NCBI GenBank assembly: GCA_014377395.1
Contig: JACMPS010000116.1
Location: 1 to 12,691, forward strand
Length of the DNA: 12,691 bases
From: Chthonomonadaceae bacterium
GTDB taxonomy: Bacteria; Armatimonadota; Chthonomonadetes; Chthonomonadales; Chthonomonadaceae
Reading direction: 5' to 3'
This document shows positions 5,828 through 12,528 of this stretch, piece after piece. The notes below the pieces were generated by a model, which saw nothing but the letters and a program-made list of their open reading frames with translations, did not search any database and was not told the origin of the DNA. A program made the position numbers and the translations under genes. The first letter of the stretch is position 1; each line of letters begins with the position of its first letter.

Positions 5828-7198
5828 ATGAGTGAGTCAGAGAACGAAACGGGCGCAACGCGCCGGGAATTTTTGCAGAAATCCGCGACTACTGCGGTGG
5901 CAGGTGTTGCGGTCAGCACATTGAGTTACCTCCCATCAACTGCCGCAGGACTAAGAAATATCATCGGTGCCAATGACCGAATTAATATTGGTCATGTCGG
6001 AGTAGGGGTTCAGGGCTACGGAGCGCACTGCCGTCTTCTTTATGAGAATGCTCAAAAGAACAACACGGTGCAGGTTGCCCTTTGTGACCTTTACGGACGA
6101 AACCTGAAGAAAGCACAGGAGACGACGAAAGTTGCGGACAATCGCCTTTACAAGGATTATCGTAAATTTCTGGAGTCAAAGGATATTGACGCGGTTGTCG
6201 TTGCCACTTCGGACAACTGGCACACGGATGTAGCTGTTTCTGCGCTTGAAGCGGGCAAGCACGTCTATGTTGAAAAACCTATGTGTAAGACGATTGAAGA
6301 AGCCTTTCGCATCCATGACGCCGTGAAGAAAACGAAACTCAAATTGCAGGTAGGATCGCAGGGTTGCACCGATCAAAAGTGGCACATTGCGGCTCGTATG
6401 GTTCGTGAAGGCAAAATCGGACCGGTTGTTGTCGGACAAGGCTCATACATGAGAAATACGGGCAACAATAAGCAGTGGGCAAAGGGCGTCGGCGGCGAAT
6501 GGGATACCTACGGACGTTATGACACTGACGCGGGTCCGACCGCAACCGGCGATGCTCATGTGGATTGGGAAACTTTCCGCAAGGGACGCGGGCCGAAAGA
6601 TTGGGACCCGGATCGCTTTTTCCACTGGCGCAAATTCTGGGACTACGGTTCCGGGCTAGTCGGCGACTTGTTCCCACATCGATTGCATCCGCTCTTTATT
6701 GCGATGGCACTTCCAACGACGGGGCTTGACGGATTTCCGTTGCGTGTTTCTTCCGGTGGCGGTCTCTATGTTCAGAAGATCAACCCGTATCACCCGGATC
6801 GTCCTGATCGTGAAGTTCCTGATTTCACCAATATTCAGGTGGACTTTGCGGATCGTTCTCTGATGGCAATGTCTTCTACGATCAACGAGCAGGGCTGGCA
6901 AGACACGATCCGTGGATTAAAGGGAACGCTTTACTTCGGCGGAAACTCCGTTAAACTTGTTCCTGAGCGATCCTATGCAGACGAAGCGGAAGAAGTCACC
7001 GAGCAAAATAACGGCACCGGAGAAGACATCGCAATCCACGAGTCCAACTGGATCAGTTGTATCCGTGATGGTAAGGAACCGAACTGCAACATTGACATTG
7101 CAGTCCGTGTCCAAGTCATGATTTCCCTTGCGGAGCTGGCGTATCGCCAGTCGAAGACCTTTACCTTCGACCCCGCGACCCGCAAATACAAAGGTTAA
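5828..7198 (+). CDS. Tat-exported Gfo/Idh/MocA-family oxidoreductase, canonical EKP
   Basis: The protein has 456 residues. The signal ATRREFLQKSATTAVAGVAVS (about residues 10-30) is a clear twin-arginine signal, so it is exported folded. The nucleotide-binding loop is GVGVQGYG at 58-65. VVVATSDNWHTDVA (123-136) and GKHVYVEKPM (143-152) carry the canonical catalytic Lys150. The long C-terminal region (DAHVDWETFRKGRGPKDWDP, FFHWRKFWDYGSGLVGDLF, later IHESNWISCIRDGKEPNC) is typical of the large, poorly characterised Tat-exported subgroup common in Planctomycetes, Acidobacteria and Armatimonadota. The expected activity is NAD(P)-linked oxidation or reduction of a sugar, sugar acid or polyol. The ATG at 5828 is preferred to the in-frame TTG at 5798 because of AAAGGAG just upstream. 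It is probably co-transcribed with the preceding paralogue and ends before a strong terminator. Confidence 0.92.
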   Translation: MSESENETGATRREFLQKSATTAVAGVAVSTLSYLPSTAAGLRNIIGANDRINIGHVGVGVQGYGAHCRLLYENAQKNNTVQVALCDLYGRNLKKAQETTKVADNRLYKDYRKFLESKDIDAVVVATSDNWHTDVAVSALEAGKHVYVEKPMCKTIEEAFRIHDAVKKTKLKLQVGSQGCTDQKWHIAARMVREGKIGPVVVGQGSYMRNTGNNKQWAKGVGGEWDTYGRYDTDAGPTATGDAHVDWETFRKGRGPKDWDPDRFFHWRKFWDYGSGLVGDLFPHRLHPLFIAMALPTTGLDGFPLRVSSGGGLYVQKINPYHPDRPDREVPDFTNIQVDFADRSLMAMSSTINEQGWQDTIRGLKGTLYFGGNSVKLVPERSYADEAEEVTEQNNGTGEDIAIHESNWISCIRDGKEPNCNIDIAVRVQVMISLAELAYRQSKTFTFDPATRKYKG

Positions 7199-7239
7199 TT
7201 TGTCTTTTTGCTGTAAGTGCAAAAGCGCAGAATAGGAAG

Positions 7240-7266
7240 AGAGGAGCCGATTGGCTCCTCTTTTTT
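7240..7266 (+). terminator. Intrinsic terminator after the oxidoreductase pair
   Basis: The stem GAGGAGCC (7241-7248) pairs with GGCTCCTC (7253-7260) around the loop GATT and is followed by six T's (7261-7266). It can extend by one A-T pair at 7240/7261. It lies 42 bp after the stop codon, a textbook rho-independent terminator closing the 3.4-7.2 kb group. Confidence 0.93.
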
Positions 7267-7298
7267 GTCACTTGCTACGGGGAAAATACAGCCAATTC

Positions 7299-7317
7299 CG
7301 GCGAAATAAATTCGCCG
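7299..7317. repeat. Short perfect hairpin upstream of apbE
   Basis: CGGCGAA (7299-7305) pairs with TTCGCCG (7311-7317) across the 5-nt AT loop ATAAA. It sits between the preceding terminator and apbE. It could be an operator or a leader hairpin; there is no T-run. Confidence 0.4.
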
Positions 7318-7377
7318 ATGGCGGATAAGCCGATAGTCCTGTGGACGAGGACGTAGCGTGATTACTTCTGTTTCTAC

Positions 7378-7384
7378 AAAGGAG
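7378..7384 (+). promoter_or_regulatory. Strong ribosome binding site favouring a TTG start for apbE
   Basis: AAAGGAG (7378-7384) lies 6 nt before the TTG at 7391. The competing GTG at 7358 has only GAGG seven nt upstream. The stronger match, plus the absence of recognisable family sequence before residue 12 of the longer form, favours TTG. Confidence 0.5.
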
Positions 7385-7390
7385 AACAAG

Positions 7391-8347
7391 TTGGAGCAGT
7401 TTCGACTGGCAAAATATGCGATGGGGACACGCTGGGAAATGGTACTGAACGGAAAAGACGCCGCTTATCTTCAAGGGGTGGGAGAAGCGGCGTTCGAGGA
7501 ACTGGAGCGACTGGAACGTCAACTCAGTTTTTACCGCGAAGAAAGCGACATTTCACAGATCAACCGACACGCCTACACAAAGCCTGTCGTGCTGGAACCG
7601 CGACTTTTTGCCCTTTTCAAGAGAGCGATAAAACTGCATGAAGAGACGGAGGGTGCGTTCGACATTACAATGGCTCCGCTTTTACGGTGTTGGGGCTTCA
7701 TTGAGGGAACGGGAGAGATGCCCTCCGAAGAAGCCTTAAGTATCGCCCGTGCAAAAGTCGGTATGGAATTTCTGTTACTTGATGCAGACCGCTCCACAGT
7801 CCGATTTCTAAAACCAGACATGGAAATAGACCTGGGTGCGATTGGAAAAGGTTATGCACTCGATAGAATGACGGAACATTTGCAGGATATGGGGGTGACT
7901 TCTGCTCTGATTCATGGGGGGACGAGTTCGGTAAGCGCAATGGGTTCGTCGGGCGCAGATGGGCGGAAAGGGTGGGAAATTGCAATCGCACATCCGACAG
8001 AAGAGGGGAAATTCCTCGCTTCTTGCACTCTTCTCGACAACACACTTTCGGTCTCTTCTCCACGTCACAAATCGTTTCAGCACGGAGGATTACGCTACGG
8101 ACACGTCATCAATCCGTCAACCGGGGAACCCGCAACCGGGAATTTTCTGGCGGCAATTGTCGGGGAAAGTGCAACGGAGGGAGACGCGCTTTCAACGGCT
8201 CTGCTCGTGACAGGAAAATCATTTCTCACGACTTTGGACAGGAGAGAAGGGGTAAGCGGAAGTCTGTTTTTAAGCGAAGAAGCACAGAAGTTTACCCTCA
8301 TTATGGGCGATCATTCTTCCGGGGTCTTTTCTGATTTAACGGTTTGA
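7391..8347 (+). CDS. apbE: FAD:protein FMN transferase (ApbE family)
   Basis: ApbE cleaves FAD and attaches FMN covalently to a Thr/Ser of target flavoproteins (for example Nqr/Rnf subunits or FMN-bind domain proteins), using Mg2+. Numbering from the TTG at 7391 (318 residues), motifs are AMGTRWEM at 10-17, GAFDITMAPL at 88-97, IDLGAIGKGYALDRM at 146-160, HGGTSSVSAMG at about 175-185, GHVINPSTGEP at 237-247 and the metal-site helix EGDALSTALLVTG at 263-275. The alternative GTG at 7358 would add 11 residues. No signal peptide or lipobox is seen, so a cytoplasmic enzyme is inferred, unlike many exported ApbE lipoproteins. No obvious target flavoprotein is in the window. Its last 37 bp overlap the 3' end of the convergent permease gene. 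Confidence 0.92.
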   Translation: MEQFRLAKYAMGTRWEMVLNGKDAAYLQGVGEAAFEELERLERQLSFYREESDISQINRHAYTKPVVLEPRLFALFKRAIKLHEETEGAFDITMAPLLRCWGFIEGTGEMPSEEALSIARAKVGMEFLLLDADRSTVRFLKPDMEIDLGAIGKGYALDRMTEHLQDMGVTSALIHGGTSSVSAMGSSGADGRKGWEIAIAHPTEEGKFLASCTLLDNTLSVSSPRHKSFQHGGLRYGHVINPSTGEPATGNFLAAIVGESATEGDALSTALLVTGKSFLTTLDRREGVSGSLFLSEEAQKFTLIMGDHSSGVFSDLTV

Positions 8348-9165
8348 TTTTGCATCAACATTAACTCACGCGAAGAAAGGAACATCGCCACAAGCGAGAA
8401 CAAAACAAGGCTCCACGCGGAATTGACTTTCAGCAGATGAGCCAGAATGATACCGCCGAAGACTGCACCGAGTACCCCCCCAAATAAGCCGGATTCGCTG
8501 AATCGTCCCTCGGTCAACTCCTTTGCCCGATAGCCGAGAAGAGGAAGAAGCGAGGCGAAAACAGTCACCATAAGAGAAAGGATGATTGCCTCTGCGCCTT
8601 TCATTGAGACAAAAAAGTAGAGTGCGGGAACAAGCAAAAAAGCGGGCGTGATCGAAAATGACGCCGCCATCAACCCCGAAAGTAGAGAAAATCCCAAAAG
8701 CAAAAGGTAATGATTTCCCCCGACGCCATAAGTGCCGCCGAAAGGATTCTGCCGAACCGTGAGGAAAAGCGTGAGGAGGGCAACTACGATTCCCCCCACT
8801 TTGCCAAGTGTTCGAGAGCCGTCTTTCGCCAGAATTTTCTTGACGGGTGAGGAGAGAATTGCCCCAATCGTTGCCCCAACAAACAGCAGAAACGCCTCGA
8901 AAATCAGTCCCATTTGAAAATTAGGAGTCAAGAAAATGGCGGAAAATACAGCGATCAGTGCCGTCCAGAAGCCGAGACGCAACCCGACTCCGGCGGCTTT
9001 CTCAGGCGCATACCCTAGCATCCAGATTAAAGAGGGTGAGTAGGTGGCTTGCGCTCCGATTCCCGTGAGTGCCGAGCCGAAGCCACTCAATAGCCCCGCA
9101 ACAAAAACAATGGTGGCTTTAATTTTACGGACATCGGGAATTTTTTTAGGTCTGAATCTCATCAT
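8311..9165 (-). CDS. TauE/SafE (TSUP) family membrane permease
   Basis: This is a 284-residue integral membrane protein with about eight hydrophobic segments. The first (VFVAGLLSGFGSALTGIG, about residues 20-37) carries the Gly-rich family pattern, followed by GYAPEKAAGVGLRLGF (51-66). The second half repeats a similar pattern (LLLGFSLLSGLMAASFSITP), as expected of the two-repeat TSUP fold. Members export sulfite, sulfoacetate or other organosulfur anions, or handle them in taurine catabolism; nothing here fixes the substrate. I prefer the ATG at 9165 (second ATG at 9162, weak AAGAAAG upstream). A TTG at 9189 would add 8 residues but has no ribosome site. The short hydrophilic C-terminus (SEKTPEE) overlaps apbE tail-to-tail. 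No sulfur-metabolism genes are nearby. Confidence 0.88.
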   Translation of the reverse strand: MMRFRPKKIPDVRKIKATIVFVAGLLSGFGSALTGIGAQATYSPSLIWMLGYAPEKAAGVGLRLGFWTALIAVFSAIFLTPNFQMGLIFEAFLLFVGATIGAILSSPVKKILAKDGSRTLGKVGGIVVALLTLFLTVRQNPFGGTYGVGGNHYLLLLGFSLLSGLMAASFSITPAFLLVPALYFFVSMKGAEAIILSLMVTVFASLLPLLGYRAKELTEGRFSESGLFGGVLGAVFGGIILAHLLKVNSAWSLVLFSLVAMFLSSRELMLMQNQTVKSEKTPEE

Positions 9166-9221
9166 CGAAGCTTTCTTGTGAATGAACAAACTGTGAATAA
9201 ACGAGTAGCACTGGATTGAAT

Positions 9222-9249
9222 TTGGAAACGGGCGAAATTAAGGTAGAGT
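9222..9249 (+). promoter_or_regulatory. Possible sigma70-like promoter of the M14 peptidase gene
   Basis: TTGGAA (9222-9227) and TAGAGT (9244-9249) are 16 nt apart, about 34 nt before the TTG start at 9283. The -10 overlaps the inverted repeat TAAGGTA/TACCTTA. Confidence 0.35.
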
Positions 9250-9261
9250 TATGTTACCTTA
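9239..9261. promoter_or_regulatory. Candidate operator: 7-bp inverted repeat over the -10
   Basis: TAAGGTA (9239-9245) and TACCTTA (9255-9261) are perfect inverted 7-mers with a 9-nt spacer. The repeat overlaps the putative -10 and transcription start, a typical site for a dimeric repressor. The repressor is unknown. Confidence 0.4.
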
Positions 9262-9282
9262 CGCAAATGGAGAATAATTGAT

Positions 9283-11004
9283 TTGGAACTCCGATTCGAC
9301 ACCTATTACCCTTACGCTCAACTGACCGAGATTTTATATGACCTTTGCAAGACTTATCCTGACCTGTTAAAGATTGAAAGCATCGGCAAAAGCCACGAGG
9401 GGCGTGATGTATGGTGCCTCACTGCCACCAATTTCTTGACAGGGAATCCCGAAGACCGCCCTGCTTTCTGGTGTGACGGGAACATCCATGCCACCGAAGT
9501 TTCCGCGTCTTCCGCCCTCCTCTACCTCCTGCACAAAGTTACCTCCGAGTACAAAACAAACCCGGAAATCACGCGACTGCTGGATACGCGCACCCTTTAT
9601 ATCGTTCCCCGCGTCAATCCCGACGGAGCCGAACAGTTTTTCGCGGAAAAGCCGAAGTTTTTGCGTTCCTCCACGCGCCCTTACCCCTATGACGAGGAGC
9701 CGATTGATGGGCTACAACTCGAAGACGTTGACGGGGATGGGCGCGTTTTGCAAATGCGGATCCCCGACGCGAACGGAACCTGGAAGGCGCACCCGGACGA
9801 ACCGCGTCTAATGACTCGGCGAGAACCAATCGAAACGGGCGGAACTTATTACCGAGTTCTATGGGAAGGAACACTTAAAAATTATGACGGTGTGACCCAG
9901 ACAATTCCGCGCAACAAAGAGGGTCTCGATCTCAACCGAAACTTCCCCGCGAACTGGCGACAGGAAGCGGAACAGGTGGGAGCAGGAGATTTCCCCGGTT
10001 CGGAACCGGAGGTTTACAATCTGCTGAAATTTGTTTCTTCCCATTCCAACATCACGGGCGGGATGACCTTTCATACCTATAGCGGTGTTTTGTTGCGTCC
10101 TTACGGAACTCAAAATGACGACGCGATGCCCGCCGAAGACCTCTGGACGTACCAGAAAATTGGACAGAAGGGGACGGAACTCACGGGGTATCCGAGCATT
10201 TCGGTGTTTCATGATTTCAAGTATCACCCGAAAGAGGTGATTACGGGTGTTTTCGATGATTGGATGTACGATCATCAAGGCGTGTTTGCGTGGACGGTTG
10301 AAATCTGGTCGCCGCAACGTCAGGCAGGACTCACCGAGGGCTTCGACAAAAACACGAAGCCGGGAAGTTTCCGATTTATTGAGTGGTACCGCGAACACAA
10401 CGTGGAAGACGATCTCAAAATGTTGTCCTGGTCGGATACGGCACTGGAGGGAAAAGGCTTTATTACGTGGTACGCCTTTGATCATCCTCAACTTGGAAAA
10501 GTGGAGTTGGGAGGGTGGGACGTGTACCACGCCTTCCGTAATCCGCCGCCGCAGTTCCTCGAAAAAGAGATCGCTCCGCTCACGGATTGGGTGATTTTCC
10601 ACGCCCTTATTTCGCCGGAATTATCCCTCGTTTCCCTTGAAACCGAAAAACTCGGAGAGGAAAACGGAAAAGTGGTCACTCGTATTCTTGCTGTTGTGGA
10701 GAATATCGGCTGGCTTCCTACCTATGTCACGAAAAAAGCACTGGAGCGAAAAGCGTGTCGCGGTGTGGTTGCCGAGTTATTGTTATCGGATGATAGTGTT
10801 ATTCTCAACGGAAAAATTCGTCAGGAGTTCGGGCAACTGGAAGGGCGTTCCTACAAAGCCCCTTCCCCTTATGGCTGGCACGCTGACCCTACCGATAATC
10901 GCTTAAAACTGGAATGGGTGATCCGCTCAACGCCCGGTCTTGAAGCGAAACTGGAAATCAAACACGAACGTGCAGGGGTAATTCGCAAGACGATCACTTT
11001 ATAA
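9283..11004 (+). CDS. M14-family zinc carboxypeptidase-like metallopeptidase
   Basis: The protein has 573 residues and no signal peptide, so a cytoplasmic location is inferred. Zinc ligands are His69 and Glu72 in GNIHATE, with His264 in MTFHTYSG. Substrate-binding and fold motifs include VPRVNPDGAE (108-117) and LDLNRNFPANW (215-225). The likely catalytic Glu is Glu340 in FAWTVEIWSP. An insertion at about 148-180 (DVDGDGRVLQMRIPD, later MTRREP) looks like a Ca-type Asp loop seen in a subgroup of larger bacterial M14 proteins. A C-terminal region of about 150 residues is probably a beta-rich accessory domain. It should remove C-terminal residues from peptides or process modified peptides; the specificity is unknown. 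The start is a TTG: the frame is closed by a TAG at 9244-9246, no ATG or GTG lies between, and GGAG (9269-9272) is 10 nt upstream. Confidence 0.9.
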   Translation: MELRFDTYYPYAQLTEILYDLCKTYPDLLKIESIGKSHEGRDVWCLTATNFLTGNPEDRPAFWCDGNIHATEVSASSALLYLLHKVTSEYKTNPEITRLLDTRTLYIVPRVNPDGAEQFFAEKPKFLRSSTRPYPYDEEPIDGLQLEDVDGDGRVLQMRIPDANGTWKAHPDEPRLMTRREPIETGGTYYRVLWEGTLKNYDGVTQTIPRNKEGLDLNRNFPANWRQEAEQVGAGDFPGSEPEVYNLLKFVSSHSNITGGMTFHTYSGVLLRPYGTQNDDAMPAEDLWTYQKIGQKGTELTGYPSISVFHDFKYHPKEVITGVFDDWMYDHQGVFAWTVEIWSPQRQAGLTEGFDKNTKPGSFRFIEWYREHNVEDDLKMLSWSDTALEGKGFITWYAFDHPQLGKVELGGWDVYHAFRNPPPQFLEKEIAPLTDWVIFHALISPELSLVSLETEKLGEENGKVVTRILAVVENIGWLPTYVTKKALERKACRGVVAELLLSDDSVILNGKIRQEFGQLEGRSYKAPSPYGWHADPTDNRLKLEWVIRSTPGLEAKLEIKHERAGVIRKTITL

Positions 11005-11072
11005 TTCACGCTACGTAAACTCACTTTGTTAAGGACAAGAAGACAGCCCCCATCCTGATCTCGCTCACTCAG

Positions 11073-11097
11073 CCCTCCCCCAAAATCCGGGGGAGGG
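11073..11097. repeat. GC-rich hairpin, REP-like
   Basis: CCCTCCCCC (11073-11081) pairs perfectly with GGGGGAGGG (11089-11097) around AAAATCC. It starts 68 bp after the M14 stop codon. Without a following T-run it is not a classical terminator, though it could block 3' exonucleases. Such C-run/G-run hairpins are common as dispersed elements in several phyla. Confidence 0.55.
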
Positions 11098-11207
11098 GAG
11101 CCAATACGAATGCACTTGACTCTTTAGACTCTTTGCGCCTTTGCGTAAGGCGAGTGTTAAATTCAACACGAAAATCGGAGAACCCGAAGCCGTCCCCTTG
11201 CGTCTTG

Positions 11208-11242
11208 TTTCTGCTCCTTTGCACTTAGCAGGGGAGCAGAAA
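11208..11242. repeat. 10-bp hairpin just upstream of the VanW-type gene
   Basis: TTTCTGCTCC (11208-11217) is perfectly complementary to GGAGCAGAAA (11233-11242) with a 15-nt loop. The right arm contains GGGGAG, the only strong Shine-Dalgarno-like string near the TTG start at 11257, but it is 20 nt away. It may be a leader structure or an operator. Confidence 0.5.
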
Positions 11243-11256
11243 ACGAGAATCCACAC

Positions 11257-12453
11257 TTGAATCAAGCCTCCCCTAAAATAATGATTTTTCTTACGGGGGC
11301 GATTATTGCCCTCAGTCCTGCATTCGCACAGCAGAAAGTCGCGAAGAATACGCCGCCCGCTACAATTGCCGGGGTTTCGGTTAAAGGGCTGAACGTTCAA
11401 CAAATGAGGCAACGATTGGGTCGTGTCCTCGCCCCGAAACTCAACCAGACCGTAATTTTGACGGACGGCGTGAAGAAAATCAAGCGTACCCGGAAACAAC
11501 TCAGTATCGGTCTTGATCTCGAAGGCATGACTTCGGGTGGGGGCGCAGGGAAAGCGTCGGTTCCGCTCAAGTTCAAGGTGGACGCGCTCCAATTTCAGAA
11601 AATTTTGCGGAAGTTAGCCCCTCAGTTCTCAGCGAATCCGCAAAATGCAAAGATCGTCGAGCAAAAGGGAGCGTTACGTTTTGTTTCCGATCAGAGCGGA
11701 CGAACGGTAGATGTGGGAGCCTCTGCGACTCGTCTTGCCTCACAAATCGCGACGCAACCGGGAAATCGCCTTCTCTCCCTTGTCGTGGAGAAGCAACCCG
11801 CAAAGATTAGCGTTGAAGCACTCAAGGCGAAAACAAAGGGGATCACCGGACGATTAGGGCAGTTCGTTACCGCCTTCAATCCCTCCTCTCAGAAGCGTAC
11901 TCACAATATCAAGTTAGCGGCTTCCGTGATCAATGGCAACATTCTTCCCCCCGGACAGGTTTTCTCGATCAACAAAACCCTCGGTGAGAGAACTCAGGCG
12001 CACGGCTATCTGACGGCTCCCGTGATCGTCGAGGGCAAGAAAATACCGGGGATCGGGGGCGGTGTTTCGCAGGTGGCGGGAACCCTGTTCAATGCCGTGC
12101 TGGTATCGGGAGTCCGAGTGCTGGAGTATGGAACCCACGCGCACCCCATTGCCTACCTTCCGCTTGGAAGAGACGCGACACTCGCCTGGAACCACATCGA
12201 TCTCCGCTTCAAGAACGATAGTGCCGTCCCGATTTACCTCAGTTATGTCGTGAAGGGCAATCGCCTGACTGCCACACTCTATGGAGCGAAAGTGAAAGGA
12301 CAGAGAGTCAATCTCACCGTTACCTCTGAAAAACTGGGACCCCGCAGAATTAAAGCCGTTCTCTATCGCACGATCAAAAAGAATGGAAAAGTCGTGAAGA
12401 AAGAAAAAGTCGGGCAATCCGATTACAACTGGAAAGCGGACTACAACGAATAG
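11257..12453 (+). CDS. Exported YoaR/VanW-type cell-envelope protein
   Basis: The protein has 398 residues from the TTG at 11257; an ATG at 11281 would remove the first eight. A signal peptide is present either way (IMIFLTGAIIALSPAFA, likely cut before QQ). Residues about 34-195 resemble the peptidoglycan-binding-4 region of YoaR-like proteins. Residues about 199-325 form a VanW domain: THNIKLAASVINGNILPPGQVFS, GERTQAHGY, GGGVSQVAGTLFNA (267-280), THAHPIAYLPLGRDAT and DLRFKN. The domain is named after vanW in vancomycin-resistance clusters, but its biochemical activity is not established. Ser271 occupies the position that is Cys in many members (GGGxCQ), a known type of variation. The C-terminus is basic and beta-like. 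The ribosome site is poor for both starts. A strong terminator follows. Confidence 0.87.
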   Translation: MNQASPKIMIFLTGAIIALSPAFAQQKVAKNTPPATIAGVSVKGLNVQQMRQRLGRVLAPKLNQTVILTDGVKKIKRTRKQLSIGLDLEGMTSGGGAGKASVPLKFKVDALQFQKILRKLAPQFSANPQNAKIVEQKGALRFVSDQSGRTVDVGASATRLASQIATQPGNRLLSLVVEKQPAKISVEALKAKTKGITGRLGQFVTAFNPSSQKRTHNIKLAASVINGNILPPGQVFSINKTLGERTQAHGYLTAPVIVEGKKIPGIGGGVSQVAGTLFNAVLVSGVRVLEYGTHAHPIAYLPLGRDATLAWNHIDLRFKNDSAVPIYLSYVVKGNRLTATLYGAKVKGQRVNLTVTSEKLGPRRIKAVLYRTIKKNGKVVKKEKVGQSDYNWKADYNE

Positions 12454-12464
12454 CAACAACGCAA

Positions 12465-12500
12465 AAAGCCCCTTCTCATTTTGTAATGAGAAGGGGCTTT
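12465..12500. terminator. Bidirectional intrinsic terminator
   Basis: AAAGCCCCTTCTCATT (12465-12480) and AATGAGAAGGGGCTTT (12485-12500) form a perfect 16-bp stem with the loop TTGT. On the minus strand the stem runs into five T's; on the plus strand into only three. It sits between the convergent VanW-type gene and the minus-strand gene at the right edge and probably serves both. Confidence 0.92.
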
Positions 12501-12528
12501 CGCCTTAGTACCGTCAATTCATAAAAGG

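Larger units (their letters stand above)
11005..11256. other. Structured intergenic region before the VanW-type gene
   Basis: These 252 bp hold no credible coding frame. They contain a GC-rich hairpin (11073-11097), CTTTGCG repeats (11131-11137 and 11139-11145), a 16-bp near-palindrome (11154-11169) and a 10-bp stem (11208-11242). Composition and simple repeated words look like a REP-type or decayed repeat element rather than a unique regulatory region. No clear promoter was found; TTGCGC (11133) with TTAAAT (11157) is a weak possibility. Confidence 0.5.

Noticed and set aside
9859..10602. Open minus-strand frame of about 247 codons
   Set aside because: It lies wholly inside the M14 peptidase gene, whose motifs are intact. 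The product is rich in Arg/His with no recognisable domain, as expected from an antisense shadow.
11914..12459. Open minus-strand frame of about 181 codons
   Set aside because: It is antisense to the conserved VanW domain, with no domain or ribosome-site support.
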